DNA from: JAAZNF01 sp964561025
GTDB taxonomy: Bacteria > Myxococcota > B64-G9
NCBI GenBank assembly: GCA_964561025.1
Contig: CAZLNM010000005.1
Span: 22,062-86,061, forward strand
DNA length: 64,000 nucleotides
Direction of reading: 5' to 3'
Positions 8,953 to 16,511 of this stretch are shown here, piece by piece. The number at the start of each line of letters is the position of its first letter. Positions within the stretch are counted from its first letter, which is position 1. The notes under the pieces were generated by a model. The model was not told where the DNA came from, did not search any database, and saw only the letters and a program-made list of their open reading frames with translations. The translations under genes were made by a program, and so were the position numbers.

Positions 8953-10509
8953 ATGGGCCGCAGGAGTTCCAAGGGCGCCTCGGGCGCGATCGACTGGGAG
9001 AGGGTGTTTCAGGCGCTGGACTACCCGGCGATGCTGCTCGATGAAGCGCACACCGTGGTGGCGGCCAACCCCGCCAGCGAAAAGATGCTGGAGCAGCCGG
9101 CGGGGGCCCTGCTCGGCCGCAAGTGCTTCCACCTGTTCCACTCGCCGGAGAGCCAGGCGCCTCCCTCCGGTTGCCCCCACCGCCGCTTGCTCGAGTCCGG
9201 CGCCGGTGGCACCGTGGTGATGGAGATGGAGACGGTCAGGGGCGTCTTCCTGGTGTCCTCCACGCCCGTCTCGAACGCGAGCGGAGGATCCGCGCTCTAC
9301 CTCCACCTGGCCACCGACATCTCGCTGCTGAAAAAGGAAGAGAACGAGCGGCGCCGCCTGGAGCAACAGCTGTTCCACACCGAGAAGATGGACGCCATCG
9401 GACGGATGGCCTCTGGCATCGCGCACGACTTCAACAACCTGCTCTCGGCCATCATGGGCTTTTCGGACCTGGCCTGCATGGAGCTGCCGCCGGGACACCC
9501 GGCCCGCGCCAGCCTGGACGAGGTCCGCTCTGCCGGCCGGCGCGCCACCGAGCTCACGCGCCAGCTGCTCGCCCTGGGGCGGCGCGATGCCGGCGAGACC
9601 GAGGTGCTGGATCTCGGCCAGGAGGTGGCCCGGCAGGAATCTTTGCTGCGGCGGGTGATCACCGAGCCGGTGGCCATCGACCTCTTCGTCCCCGAGGAGC
9701 CGGTGGCCATCCGGGGCAACGCCACGCAGCTCCAGCAGATCCTGCTCAACCTGGCGCTGAACGCCCGGGACGCCATGCCGAATGGCGGGCGGCTCTCCAT
9801 CCGGGTCGATCCGGTGGAGCTGGATCGTCCCGAGGAGGCCCACTTCTTGAGTCTCGCGCCGGGGGCGTACGCCGCGCTGCTGGTGGGCGACACCGGCAAG
9901 GGCATGGACGAGCAGGTGCGCGCGCACCTCTTCGAGCCGTTCTTCACCACCAAGCCCCGCAACCGTGGCACCGGGCTCGGGCTGGCCACGGTGCACAACC
10001 TCGTCAAGCACCATGGCGGCGGCATCCATGTGGACAGCGCCCCGGGGCGAGGGACGCGGGTCAAGGTGCTGTTCCCGCGCTGCTTCGAGGCGCCCTCCCG
10101 CCCGTCCGTGTTCGTGGAGCGAGACCCGGGAGCGCTCTCGCCACAGGTGGTGCTGGTGGTCGAGGACGACGACAGCGTGCGGCGGCTGGCGTGCCACATG
10201 CTTCGCGCCCACGGGTTCTCCCCGCTCGAGGCCCGGACGGCGGAGGAGGCGCTGCACGTGGCCGCTTCGCAGGCCAGCGCCGTCCGGCTGCTCCTGGCGG
10301 ATGTGATCTTGCCGGACCGGGACGGGCGGACGCTGGCCGAGGAGCTGAAGTCCCGCCTGCCCGGCCTGCGGGTGCTGCTCATGTCGGGCTACACCGACGA
10401 CGTCATGGCCCGCCACGGAGTGGACCGGCAGGGGATGGCGTTTCTGCGCAAGCCGTTCTCGGTCACCGATCTGCTCGAGGCGGTGCAGCGGGTGTCGGGC
10501 AACTCCTGA
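8953..10509 (+). CDS. Hybrid sensor histidine kinase (PAS-HisKA-HATPase-REC)
   Basis: This 518-residue cytoplasmic kinase has no membrane segment. An N-terminal PAS domain (15-125) carries a Cys/His cluster (Cys58 and Cys74 in KCFHLFHSPE and PSGCPHRR), which in related kinases may bind metal or respond to redox. HisKA follows with His158 in GIAHDFNNLL, then a complete ATPase domain (NLALNARDAM, VGDTGKGMD, GTGLGLATV) and a C-terminal receiver with phosphoacceptor Asp450 (LLLADVILPDRDG) and Lys500. ATG 8953 is chosen because AGGGG lies just upstream and it opens the PAS domain. It is divergent from the carbamoyltransferase operon and could sense a signal for it; no cognate output regulator is adjacent. 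Confidence 0.9.
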   Translation: MGRRSSKGASGAIDWERVFQALDYPAMLLDEAHTVVAANPASEKMLEQPAGALLGRKCFHLFHSPESQAPPSGCPHRRLLESGAGGTVVMEMETVRGVFLVSSTPVSNASGGSALYLHLATDISLLKKEENERRRLEQQLFHTEKMDAIGRMASGIAHDFNNLLSAIMGFSDLACMELPPGHPARASLDEVRSAGRRATELTRQLLALGRRDAGETEVLDLGQEVARQESLLRRVITEPVAIDLFVPEEPVAIRGNATQLQQILLNLALNARDAMPNGGRLSIRVDPVELDRPEEAHFLSLAPGAYAALLVGDTGKGMDEQVRAHLFEPFFTTKPRNRGTGLGLATVHNLVKHHGGGIHVDSAPGRGTRVKVLFPRCFEAPSRPSVFVERDPGALSPQVVLVVEDDDSVRRLACHMLRAHGFSPLEARTAEEALHVAASQASAVRLLLADVILPDRDGRTLAEELKSRLPGLRVLLMSGYTDDVMARHGVDRQGMAFLRKPFSVTDLLEAVQRVSGNS

Positions 10510-10645
10510 GCAGCTCCTCGGTAACGGGCATTTCTGGCAGCGGTGCTTCTTGAGCTTGCGTGGCGAGTGGCATCGGAAAAGCCGCTTGGCGAACGCATGG
10601 CACGAAGAGCCAGCGCGTTTGCCCACAATGGAGAGTGAAAGGGAC

Positions 10646-11320
10646 ATGAACTTCGCGAACGCTATCCCGGGGCGTGGGTGGTGGATCTCTTTCGTGCTCG
10701 CCGGGGCCGTCTTGGGCGTGCCCTCCGGCAGCGCCCAGGGCCAGCCCGTGACACCGTCGCTCGAGAGCGTGGCCGAGCGGCAGGACGTGACGGCCTTTTT
10801 ACCCTTGTTGCGCTCGGGCGACCTGACCCTGGTGGAGTCTCGTTCCGACGGAAAGCTCAAGCAGGTCACGGTGTTGGGGCTGGTGGCGGCGCCGCCGCAG
10901 CGGGTGTGGGACGCGCTCACCGACTATGCCCACTACCGGGATTTCATGCCGTCGCTGGCCGAGTTCGAGATCGTACGACGCGAAGGGGACGAGGTGGTGG
11001 CAGCGTACGAGGTGGAGGTCCCCGGCAGCAACCTGGAGTACCGCTTGCGGCACCGCCACCGGCCACCGACGCGCGTGGACATCTCGCTGGCCGACGCGGA
11101 CGGCGACATCCGCACCGGCGCCTGGCGCTGGGACCTGGTGGCCTGCGCTGGCGGCCAGCATACCATCGTGCTGTACACCCTGTACACCGACGTGCGCGAG
11201 TCGAGCTGGATCGTGCGCCAGGTGCTCAAGTCGCAGCCGGCCATGGAGCACGCCATGAACGTGGCCACCGGGCTGCTCACTCTCTCCGCCGTGCGCCGCT
11301 GGGCCGAAAAGGCTCGTTAA
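10646..11320 (+). CDS. Exported SRPBCC (START-like) ligand-binding protein
   Basis: The 224-residue product starts with a likely signal peptide (WWISFVLAGAVLGVPSGSAQG) and continues as a polyketide-cyclase/Coq10-type helix-grip domain with the usual sequence VLGLVAAPPQRVWDALTDYAHYRDFMPSLAEFEIV, here split as AAPPQRVWDALTDYAHY at its core. Such domains bind hydrophobic ligands in a deep cavity. ATG 10646 follows GAAAGGG; a start at 10628 would add six polar residues before the signal peptide. It ends 72 bases before the assembly gap. Its role is not evident; it is the last gene before a break, so a downstream operon partner could be missing. Confidence 0.75.
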   Translation: MNFANAIPGRGWWISFVLAGAVLGVPSGSAQGQPVTPSLESVAERQDVTAFLPLLRSGDLTLVESRSDGKLKQVTVLGLVAAPPQRVWDALTDYAHYRDFMPSLAEFEIVRREGDEVVAAYEVEVPGSNLEYRLRHRHRPPTRVDISLADADGDIRTGAWRWDLVACAGGQHTIVLYTLYTDVRESSWIVRQVLKSQPAMEHAMNVATGLLTLSAVRRWAEKAR

Positions 11321-11339
11321 CCGCTGAAAGGACACGAAA

Positions 11340-11444
11340 GGCGCGCCGCCAACGGGTCCCCGGAGGCGCGGCTGCTGGCGATGAGTCCTCCCNNNNNNNN
11401 NNACTCATCTGGCGCGCCGCGAACGGGTGACCGGAGGCGCGGCT
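11340..11444. repeat. Imperfect 34-bp direct repeat flanking the assembly gap
   Basis: Bases 11340-11373 and 11411-11444 match at 31 of 34 positions (GGCGCGCCGC, AACGGGT, then CCGGAGGCGCGGCT). Between them GATGAGT (11380-11386) and its complement ACTCATC (11403-11409) flank the Ns. The repeated, self-complementary arrangement could have defeated assembly, or the join could be an assembler artefact. Confidence 0.75.
11393..11402. other. Assembly gap (ten Ns)
   Basis: Ten undetermined bases mark a scaffold join of unknown true length. Anything inferred about linkage between the SRPBCC gene and the genes to its right depends on this join being correct. Confidence 0.99.
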
Positions 11445-11496
11445 TGGAAGTCGCGCCGTGATGCGTCCTGTGGATTGACTCGGCAACAGCGGAAAC

Positions 11497-11679
11497 TCAG
11501 TCGCGGGTGCGGTACCAGAAGGTGATGGTGAGGCAGTGGAACTCCTCGTCCGAGGACTGCGTGACCGAGACGTCGCGGATCTCCTTGGGCGGCGCGCTGT
11601 GCAGCCACTCGTTGATCCGGTCCCCCAGCCCGACCCGCTCTTTCGCCTTGCTCGCGGAGAACACCTTGATCCCTTCCAT
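11497..11679 (-). CDS. Small Cse60-like protein of unknown function
   Basis: The 60-residue product reads MEGIKVFSASKAKERVGLGD, followed by INEWLHSAPPKEIRDVSVTQ and ends in ITFWYRTRD. The pattern of an initial beta strand (IKVFSAS), a helix with INEWL and two closing strands resembles the small Cse60-type family first named in sporulating Bacillus, whose function is not known. The start at 11677-11679 has GGAGG six bases upstream; an upstream ATG would add 14 residues without a better ribosome site. It is divergent from the dehydrogenase operon and may have its own promoter (TTGACA at 11735-11740 on the minus strand, weak -10). Confidence 0.55.
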   Translation of the reverse strand: MEGIKVFSASKAKERVGLGDRINEWLHSAPPKEIRDVSVTQSSDEEFHCLTITFWYRTRD

Positions 11680-11756
11680 GCTCCCTCCGGCTCCTCGCGC
11701 GTACACCGCCGATGGTTCCACAACCGCCGATCCCTGTCAAATGCAGGGGTTTTCTT

Positions 11757-11785
11757 TTGACAACGAATGCGCCATCGGATACCTA
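11757..11785 (+). promoter_or_regulatory. Candidate promoter of the dehydrogenase operon
   Basis: TTGACA (11757-11762) is followed after 17 bases by TACCTA (11780-11785), 53 bases before the first gene. The perfect -35 and correct spacing make this likely even though the -10 is imperfect. Confidence 0.45.
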
Positions 11786-11837
11786 GCTAGCCCGAGGGGG
11801 TGGATGGCCCGCCGCGCGCCGGCGCGGGAGGTGGAAC

Positions 11838-13253
11838 ATGGCAACGGCCCGCCGCCTGGATCCTCTTCCGGACACGCCGTTCCAGTATGGCTCCAAGGTC
11901 GACTTCACCTTCGAGGGAAAGCCCTTCTCGGGTTTCGCGGGCGAGCCGCTGGCCCTCTCGTTGCTCGCCGGCGGCGTGCGCGTGTTCGGCCGCAGCATCA
12001 AGTACCACCGGCCCCGCGCGCCCATGTGCCTGCACGCCCACTGTTCGAGCTGCCTGATGCGGGTGAACGGGCGGCCGAACGTCCGCACCTGCGACACGCC
12101 ATGCGCGGCGGGCCTGTCGGTCGAACGCCAGACCGGCTGGCCCGGCGCCGGTTTCGACCTGCTGCGCGCCATCGACGTGGTGTACCCGGAAGAACTGCGG
12201 CATCACGAGCTGTTCACCTCCAGCTCCGCGCTCTCCCGAATGGCTGCTCCGTTCGTGCGGCGCATGTCCGGCGCGGGGGAGCTTCCCTCGGGCCCCCCGC
12301 CGCTGGCCTTCCCCGTCGAGCGCCAGAACGTCCGCGTGGTGGTGATCGGGGCCGGTCCGGCGGGGCTCTCGGCCGCGCGCCGGCTTTCGCAGTCCGGCGA
12401 GAAGGCCGTATTGTTCGAGGCGGACGCGCTCGCGGGTGGACGGCTGCTGGACGGCGCGACGCGCATCGAGGGGGACGGCGATTCGACGGGCTGGCAGCGT
12501 TGGAAGGCCTGGTCGGATCCGGCGGCGCTTCCCGGCATCGAACTTTTGTGCCGCATGCCGGTGGTCGCCATCTATCCGGGCCGGCCCCCGACCGTCGTCG
12601 CGGTGGGAGAGGATCGGGCCCGTGTCGTTCAACCACAGCGGGTCATCCTGTGCATGGGCAGCTACGACCAGCTGCCGCTGTTTGGCAACAACGATCTCCC
12701 CGGCGTCATGACCCTGCGGGCCCTGGACCGGATGATCCTGGGGCACGGGGTGCTGCCGGCCGAGCCGGTGGCCCTGGTCGGCGACTCCGACGAGGCGTTG
12801 CGCCTTGCGGCGCGGCTCCTGGAACGCGGCGTCGCCCTCGCCGGCGTGGTCACCCGGCGGCGCGACGGCCCGCTCATCGGCGCGCTGCAGGACAAGAAAG
12901 TGCCGCTGGTCTTCGAGCGGGAGGTGGCGCGGGCCCGCGGAGGGCGCTGGATCCACGAGCTGGAGCTTTCGAAGCAGCGGCAGCACGAGCCGGACCGGCT
13001 GCTCGATTGCGCCCTGTGCGCGGCGGAGGCGCCGGCCGCCCCGGCCTTCGAGCTGGGGCACCACGCCGGCTGCCGCGTTTTCTTCAGCTCGCAGGGCGGG
13101 TACCGCATCGCAAGCGACGACACGGGACGCACCTCTCGCGACGACATCTTCGCGGCCGGGCACTGCGCGGGTGCGGCGGACGTCACCACCGCCATCCGCG
13201 CGGGCGAGCGGGCCGCCGCCGCTTGTCTCGAGTCGCTGGCGCACGGCGCCTGA
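11838..13253 (+). CDS. Amine/amino-acid dehydrogenase alpha subunit with N-terminal [2Fe-2S] domain
   Basis: The 471-residue product resembles HcnA-HcnB-like, sarcosine oxidase alpha-like and opine oxidase A-like proteins. Residues 20-95 are a plant-type-like [2Fe-2S] domain with Cys64-x4-Cys69-x2-Cys72 and Cys85 (APMCLHAHCSSCLMRVNG). From about 165 a pyridine-nucleotide-disulfide oxidoreductase fold begins (VVVIGAGPAGLSAARRLS), with a second nucleotide segment VALVGDSDEALRLAARLL near 315 and the C-terminal flavin signature DDIFAAGHCAGA. It is the first of three tightly linked genes, the others coding a BFD-type [2Fe-2S] protein and a DadA-like flavoprotein. Together they look like a membrane-linked dye dehydrogenase for a secondary amine or imino acid; the substrate is unknown. 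Cyanide synthesis is an alternative that sequence alone cannot exclude. Confidence 0.8.
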   Translation: MATARRLDPLPDTPFQYGSKVDFTFEGKPFSGFAGEPLALSLLAGGVRVFGRSIKYHRPRAPMCLHAHCSSCLMRVNGRPNVRTCDTPCAAGLSVERQTGWPGAGFDLLRAIDVVYPEELRHHELFTSSSALSRMAAPFVRRMSGAGELPSGPPPLAFPVERQNVRVVVIGAGPAGLSAARRLSQSGEKAVLFEADALAGGRLLDGATRIEGDGDSTGWQRWKAWSDPAALPGIELLCRMPVVAIYPGRPPTVVAVGEDRARVVQPQRVILCMGSYDQLPLFGNNDLPGVMTLRALDRMILGHGVLPAEPVALVGDSDEALRLAARLLERGVALAGVVTRRRDGPLIGALQDKKVPLVFEREVARARGGRWIHELELSKQRQHEPDRLLDCALCAAEAPAAPAFELGHHAGCRVFFSSQGGYRIASDDTGRTSRDDIFAAGHCAGAADVTTAIRAGERAAAACLESLAHGA

Positions 13254-13267
13254 TGGGAGGAGGCCGC

Positions 13268-13564
13268 ATGCCGAAGACCATCGTCTGTCGTTGCGAAGAC
13301 GTCACCGAGGAGGATCTCAAGCGCGCCTTCGAGAGCGGATTCCGCGATCTCGAGTCGCTGCGCCGCTTCACCGGGTTCGGCACCGGCTTTTGCCAGGGAA
13401 AGTCCTGCCTGTGCCACGCGGCGCGCTTTCTGGCCGCGGTCAAGGGCGGCGACGACATGGTGAGCGATCCGCCGCGCACCCGGCCGCCGCTGCGGCCCAC
13501 CCCCTTCGCGGCCTTCGCCGGCGCGCTGCCGGAGGCGGACGCCGGCGCCGAGGAGAAGCCATGA
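13268..13564 (+). CDS. BFD-like [2Fe-2S] subunit of the dehydrogenase
   Basis: This 98-residue product is a BFD-type [2Fe-2S] domain with Cys-x-Cys in VCRCEDVTEEDL and the second cysteine pair in GFCQGKSCLCH, followed by a disordered Pro/Ala tail. In many relatives this domain is fused to the alpha subunit; here it is a separate gamma-like chain that should pass electrons between the two flavoproteins. The ATG at 13268 has GGAGGAGG upstream and lies 14 bases after the alpha gene. Its stop overlaps the next start as ATGA. Confidence 0.85.
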   Translation: MPKTIVCRCEDVTEEDLKRAFESGFRDLESLRRFTGFGTGFCQGKSCLCHAARFLAAVKGGDDMVSDPPRTRPPLRPTPFAAFAGALPEADAGAEEKP

Positions 13565-14706
13565 GAGACCGGGCCGATCTGGTCATCGTGGGCGGGGGAG
13601 TGATCGGTTTGTCGCTCGCCTACCACCTGGCCCGCCTCGGCTTTTCCGACGTGGTGGTGCTGGAGCAGGGCTACCTGTGTTTCGGCGCCTCGGGCCGCAA
13701 CGGCGGCGGGGTGCGCCAGCAGTGGTCCACCGAGGAGAACGTCCTGCTCATGAAGGACGCGGTGCGTCGCTACCGGCGCCTGTCCCAGGAGTGCGGCTAC
13801 AACATCTGGTTCCGCCAGGGGGGCTACCTGTTCCTGGCGCGCGACGACGCCTCCGCCGCCACGCTGGAGCAGAACACCAAACTGCAGAACCGCCTGGGGG
13901 TGCCCACGCGCCTGATCTCCCCCGCCGAGGCCAGGCGCATCGTGCCCGTGCTGAACCTCGAGGGCGTGCGCGTGTGTGCCTACAACCCCACCGACGGCGT
14001 GCTGTTCCCCTTCCCGGTGGTGTGGGGGATGGCCCGCATCGCCTCCGATCTGGGCGTGGAGATCAACACCTTCACCCGGGTGACCGCCATCGACGTGCGT
14101 GGCCGCCAGATCGTCAAGGTGGTCACCGACCGCGGCGCCATCGCCACCCGGCGGGTGGTGAACGCCGCCGGCGCCTGGTCGCCGCAGGTGGCCCGCCTGG
14201 CCGGGGTCGAGCTTCCCAACAAGCCCTACCGGCACGAGATCCTGGTCAGCGAGCCGGTGAAGCCCTTCCTGGATCCGCTGGTGTCGGATCTCTCCAACGG
14301 GACCTACTTCAGCCAGACCATGCGCGGCGAGATCTGCGGCGGGCTTTCGGATCCGGCCGAACCCTCCTCCATGGAGAGCGGCTCCTCGCTGCGCTTCCTT
14401 GCGCGCATGAGCCAGTCGCTGATGCGCCTCGTGCCCCAGCTCGGCTCGCTCAAGGTGCTGCGGCAGTGGGCCGGCTACTACGACGAGACCCCGGACGGGC
14501 AACCCATCCTGGGGAGGGTGGACGCGGTGGACGGCTTCATCCAGCTCAACGGCTTCGGCGGGCACGGCTTCATGATGGCGCCGGCCATCGGCCAGCTCGC
14601 CGCCGAGTGGATCCTGCGCAAGGCGGAGCACCCCATCTTCTCGAGCTGCGACCTGGGACGCTTCGCCCGGGGGGAGCAGCGGCGCGAGACCTTCAGCATC
14701 GGCTGA
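13561..14706 (+). CDS. FAD-dependent amino-acid/amine oxidoreductase, beta subunit (DAO family)
   Basis: The 381-residue flavoprotein has the N-terminal dinucleotide fold (LVIVGGGVIGLSLAYHLARLG) and the DAO-family sequence FGASGRNGGGVRQQWSTEE characteristic of sarcosine oxidase beta, glycine oxidase and D-proline/hydroxyproline dehydrogenase-type proteins. The C-terminal flavin segment DGFIQLNGFGGHGFMMAPAIG is intact. It should carry the substrate-oxidising FAD, with electrons leaving through the two iron-sulfur subunits encoded upstream. The four-base overlap with the BFD gene implies coupled translation and a fixed complex stoichiometry. The substrate (sarcosine, proline derivative, opine or glycine) is not determined. 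Confidence 0.85.
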   Translation: MRDRADLVIVGGGVIGLSLAYHLARLGFSDVVVLEQGYLCFGASGRNGGGVRQQWSTEENVLLMKDAVRRYRRLSQECGYNIWFRQGGYLFLARDDASAATLEQNTKLQNRLGVPTRLISPAEARRIVPVLNLEGVRVCAYNPTDGVLFPFPVVWGMARIASDLGVEINTFTRVTAIDVRGRQIVKVVTDRGAIATRRVVNAAGAWSPQVARLAGVELPNKPYRHEILVSEPVKPFLDPLVSDLSNGTYFSQTMRGEICGGLSDPAEPSSMESGSSLRFLARMSQSLMRLVPQLGSLKVLRQWAGYYDETPDGQPILGRVDAVDGFIQLNGFGGHGFMMAPAIGQLAAEWILRKAEHPIFSSCDLGRFARGEQRRETFSIG

Positions 14707-14846
14707 AGTTGACGTCTGCAGCGGATGATCTAGCCCTCGCCAGCAGCGCCGGACATGTTGCGGCACGGGGACGTGCCGCGAAACCCGGGACGGAAAACGC
14801 CGTGGACGGCGAGCCCCAGCGAACCGAGAGCGAACGCTCCGAAGGA

Positions 14847-15401
14847 ATGGCGGCCCGAGGAGCGGCGGGAGCGCCGGCGAGCGTCGATCGTCTGGTGGAG
14901 ACGGCGTACCGGAGGCACGGCGCGTACCTGTACCGTCACCTGGTCTTCGTGCTTGGAGAGAAGGACGAGGCCTGGGACGTATTGCAGCAGGTCTTCTTCC
15001 GGTTTCTCGAGTTCCTGCGCCAGGGCAAGAGCTGCGAACGGACCCGGCCGTTCCTTACGCGAACCGCCACGCGCCTGGCCATCGCCCATGCGCGTTCCTG
15101 GTTGTGGAGACGCCGGCCTCTCGATGTGCTGCCCGAGGAGGCGCTGCGCGGCGACGAGCTCCCCGCCGAGCTGGTAGAAGGGATTCGCCGAGCGCACCAC
15201 CGGCTGGCACCCAAGGCCCGGGCGGTGCTCGAGGCGATGCTGGTCGAGCGGATGAGCTATACCGAGATGAGGGATTCGTTGGGGTTCTCCGCCAGCACGG
15301 TCAAGCGAGCAATCCGTAGTATTATCAAGGAGTTGAAAAAATACGGGGTCGACATTGAAAAATTTTTGGCCCCAAACAGGGGGTTGGATGCCTCTATATG
15401 A
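14847..15401 (+). CDS. ECF-type RNA polymerase sigma factor
   Basis: The 184-residue product has an ECF sigma region 2 (residues 12-60, ETAYRRHGAYLYRHLV, AWDVLQQVFFRFLEFL) and region 4 (LAPKARAVLEAMLVERMSYT, then LGFSASTVKRAIRSIIKE). The conserved DVLQQVF matches the usual DxxQxxF core-binding motif. ATG 14847 is the conventional choice, but GAAGGA lies almost against it, and an in-frame GTG at 14802 with GGACGG upstream could be used instead. The last eleven codons lie inside a 47-bp element repeated at 19427, so the C terminus (FLAPNRGLDASI) may have been rewritten by insertion of that element. The next gene, 21 bases downstream, is a membrane anti-sigma factor. Confidence 0.85.
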   Translation: MAARGAAGAPASVDRLVETAYRRHGAYLYRHLVFVLGEKDEAWDVLQQVFFRFLEFLRQGKSCERTRPFLTRTATRLAIAHARSWLWRRRPLDVLPEEALRGDELPAELVEGIRRAHHRLAPKARAVLEAMLVERMSYTEMRDSLGFSASTVKRAIRSIIKELKKYGVDIEKFLAPNRGLDASI

Positions 15402-15413
15402 TTGAAAGGGAGG
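15367..15413 (+). repeat. Copy 1 of a 47-bp dispersed element
   Basis: The block contains TGGCCCCAAA, GGGGGTT, CTCTATA and GAAAGG in the same order and nearly the same spacing as 19427-19474. CCCC-AAACA-GGGG can fold as a short hairpin in both copies. It overlaps the end of the sigma gene and supplies the ribosome site region of the anti-sigma gene. Confidence 0.7.
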
Positions 15414-15422
15414 CTCATCCAG

Positions 15423-16202
15423 ATGGCGAACGATTCTGAAAAAGATCGAAAAGACGCCCGTTGTCCCCGTCGGTTCGAGCTGGATGCTGCGCTTTCCGGC
15501 GAAGTGGATTCCGACCGACGGTTGGAGATCCTGGGTCACGCCGAGGGTTGCCCCGCCTGCCGCGAGAGTCTCGTAAGGATCGAGCGCGAACGCGAGGAGT
15601 TCCTGCGCCAACATCCCTACTCCATGCTCAAGGCGGGGATGGAGCGGCTCACAAGAAAAGGCGAGCGGCGGCGGGCGATCTTTATGCGGCTCGTGCCCGC
15701 CTCCGCGGCGGCCATCGCCATCATGATCGGCACCTGGCTGGCCTGGCCCACTGCGCCCGGAGTGCGCACCAAGGGGACCGTGGCGCTCTCTCTCTACCTG
15801 ATGCGCGACGGCGACATTCGCCCCGCGCGGCCGGACGAGGTGTTCGCGCACCGGGACCGCATCCAGTTCCTGGTCTCCGCGGGGCCCCACCGCTACTTGC
15901 TGCTGGTGAGCGTGGACGACGCCGGCCGGGTCTTCAACTACACGCCCGGTGCGGCGCTCGAAAGCATCTCCATCACGCCGGGAGAGCGCCGGCCACTACC
16001 CGAGAGCGTCGAGCTCGACGAGAGCCGGGAGAATGAAAGGGTCTTTGCCTTGTTCTCCGACGAGCCGCTCTCGTTTACGGAAATCCGGTCCCGGGTCGAG
16101 GGGGCCCTTTCCGAGGTCAAGCGGCGCGGAGGAACGGTAAAGGAGCTTGGCCACCTCTCCGGGCCCTGGCCCCAGGCCAGCGTGCTGCTGCGAAAACACT
16201 GA
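15423..16202 (+). CDS. Membrane anti-sigma factor with zinc-finger-like N terminus and DUF4384-like domain
   Basis: The 259-residue product begins with a cytoplasmic anti-sigma domain containing the HxxxCxxC motif (GHAEGCPACRESL, residues 38-50) typical of zinc-binding ECF anti-sigma factors. A single membrane helix follows at about 90-110 (VPASAAAIAIMIGTWLAW), and the exported part resembles DUF4384 (PARPDEVFAHRDRIQFLVSA, HRYLLLVSVDDAGRVF). DUF4384-like domains often accompany caspase-family proteases. ATG 15423 is preferred to an earlier TTG because AGGGAGG lies at a usual distance. It should hold the sigma factor inactive until an envelope signal or proteolysis releases it; the caspase and subtilase downstream are candidate members of that pathway or its regulon. 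Confidence 0.8.
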   Translation: MANDSEKDRKDARCPRRFELDAALSGEVDSDRRLEILGHAEGCPACRESLVRIEREREEFLRQHPYSMLKAGMERLTRKGERRRAIFMRLVPASAAAIAIMIGTWLAWPTAPGVRTKGTVALSLYLMRDGDIRPARPDEVFAHRDRIQFLVSAGPHRYLLLVSVDDAGRVFNYTPGAALESISITPGERRPLPESVELDESRENERVFALFSDEPLSFTEIRSRVEGALSEVKRRGGTVKELGHLSGPWPQASVLLRKH

Positions 16203-16511
16203 GGCGTACCCGGCCACGTCCGGGCGGGGGCTGTAATGGCGGCGATTCGATGCCGGTCAACCGCCATCCCTCTGGGGGCATGGAGTTTGGGAGAGTTTGC
16301 GCCAGGTGCGTCCCGCCGTGGCCTCGCGGTCGGACGCGCGAGCGTAAGAGCGAGCAGTGTGTTGGCGAGAACCCAAAAGCTGGCGACGGACGTTTTTTCG
16401 TTGCCGAGACGATGACATGTTCGGCTTGCAACAACACTTGCTCGTTCCGAGGCTTCATCAGCGGCGCGGTGTCTGGTATACTGCATCCCGGGAACAGCCG
16501 GGAGAGTCCAG
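16203..16511. other. 309-bp intergenic region before the caspase gene
   Basis: No convincing gene is seen here. A short cysteine-containing frame runs through it but lacks a ribosome site and overlaps the caspase gene. The only signal noted is the extended -10 promoter at 16474-16482. Confidence 0.6.
16474..16482 (+). promoter_or_regulatory. Extended -10 promoter candidate for the caspase gene
   Basis: TGGTATACT matches an extended -10 box (TGnTATACT) 30 bases before the start codon. No good -35 for sigma70 is seen, which would be compatible with either an extended -10 promoter or use of the neighbouring ECF sigma factor. Confidence 0.35.

Noticed and set aside
8845..10920. Long minus-strand open frame opposite the hybrid histidine kinase
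   Set aside because: The sense strand encodes complete PAS, HisKA, ATPase and receiver motifs; the antisense product has none.
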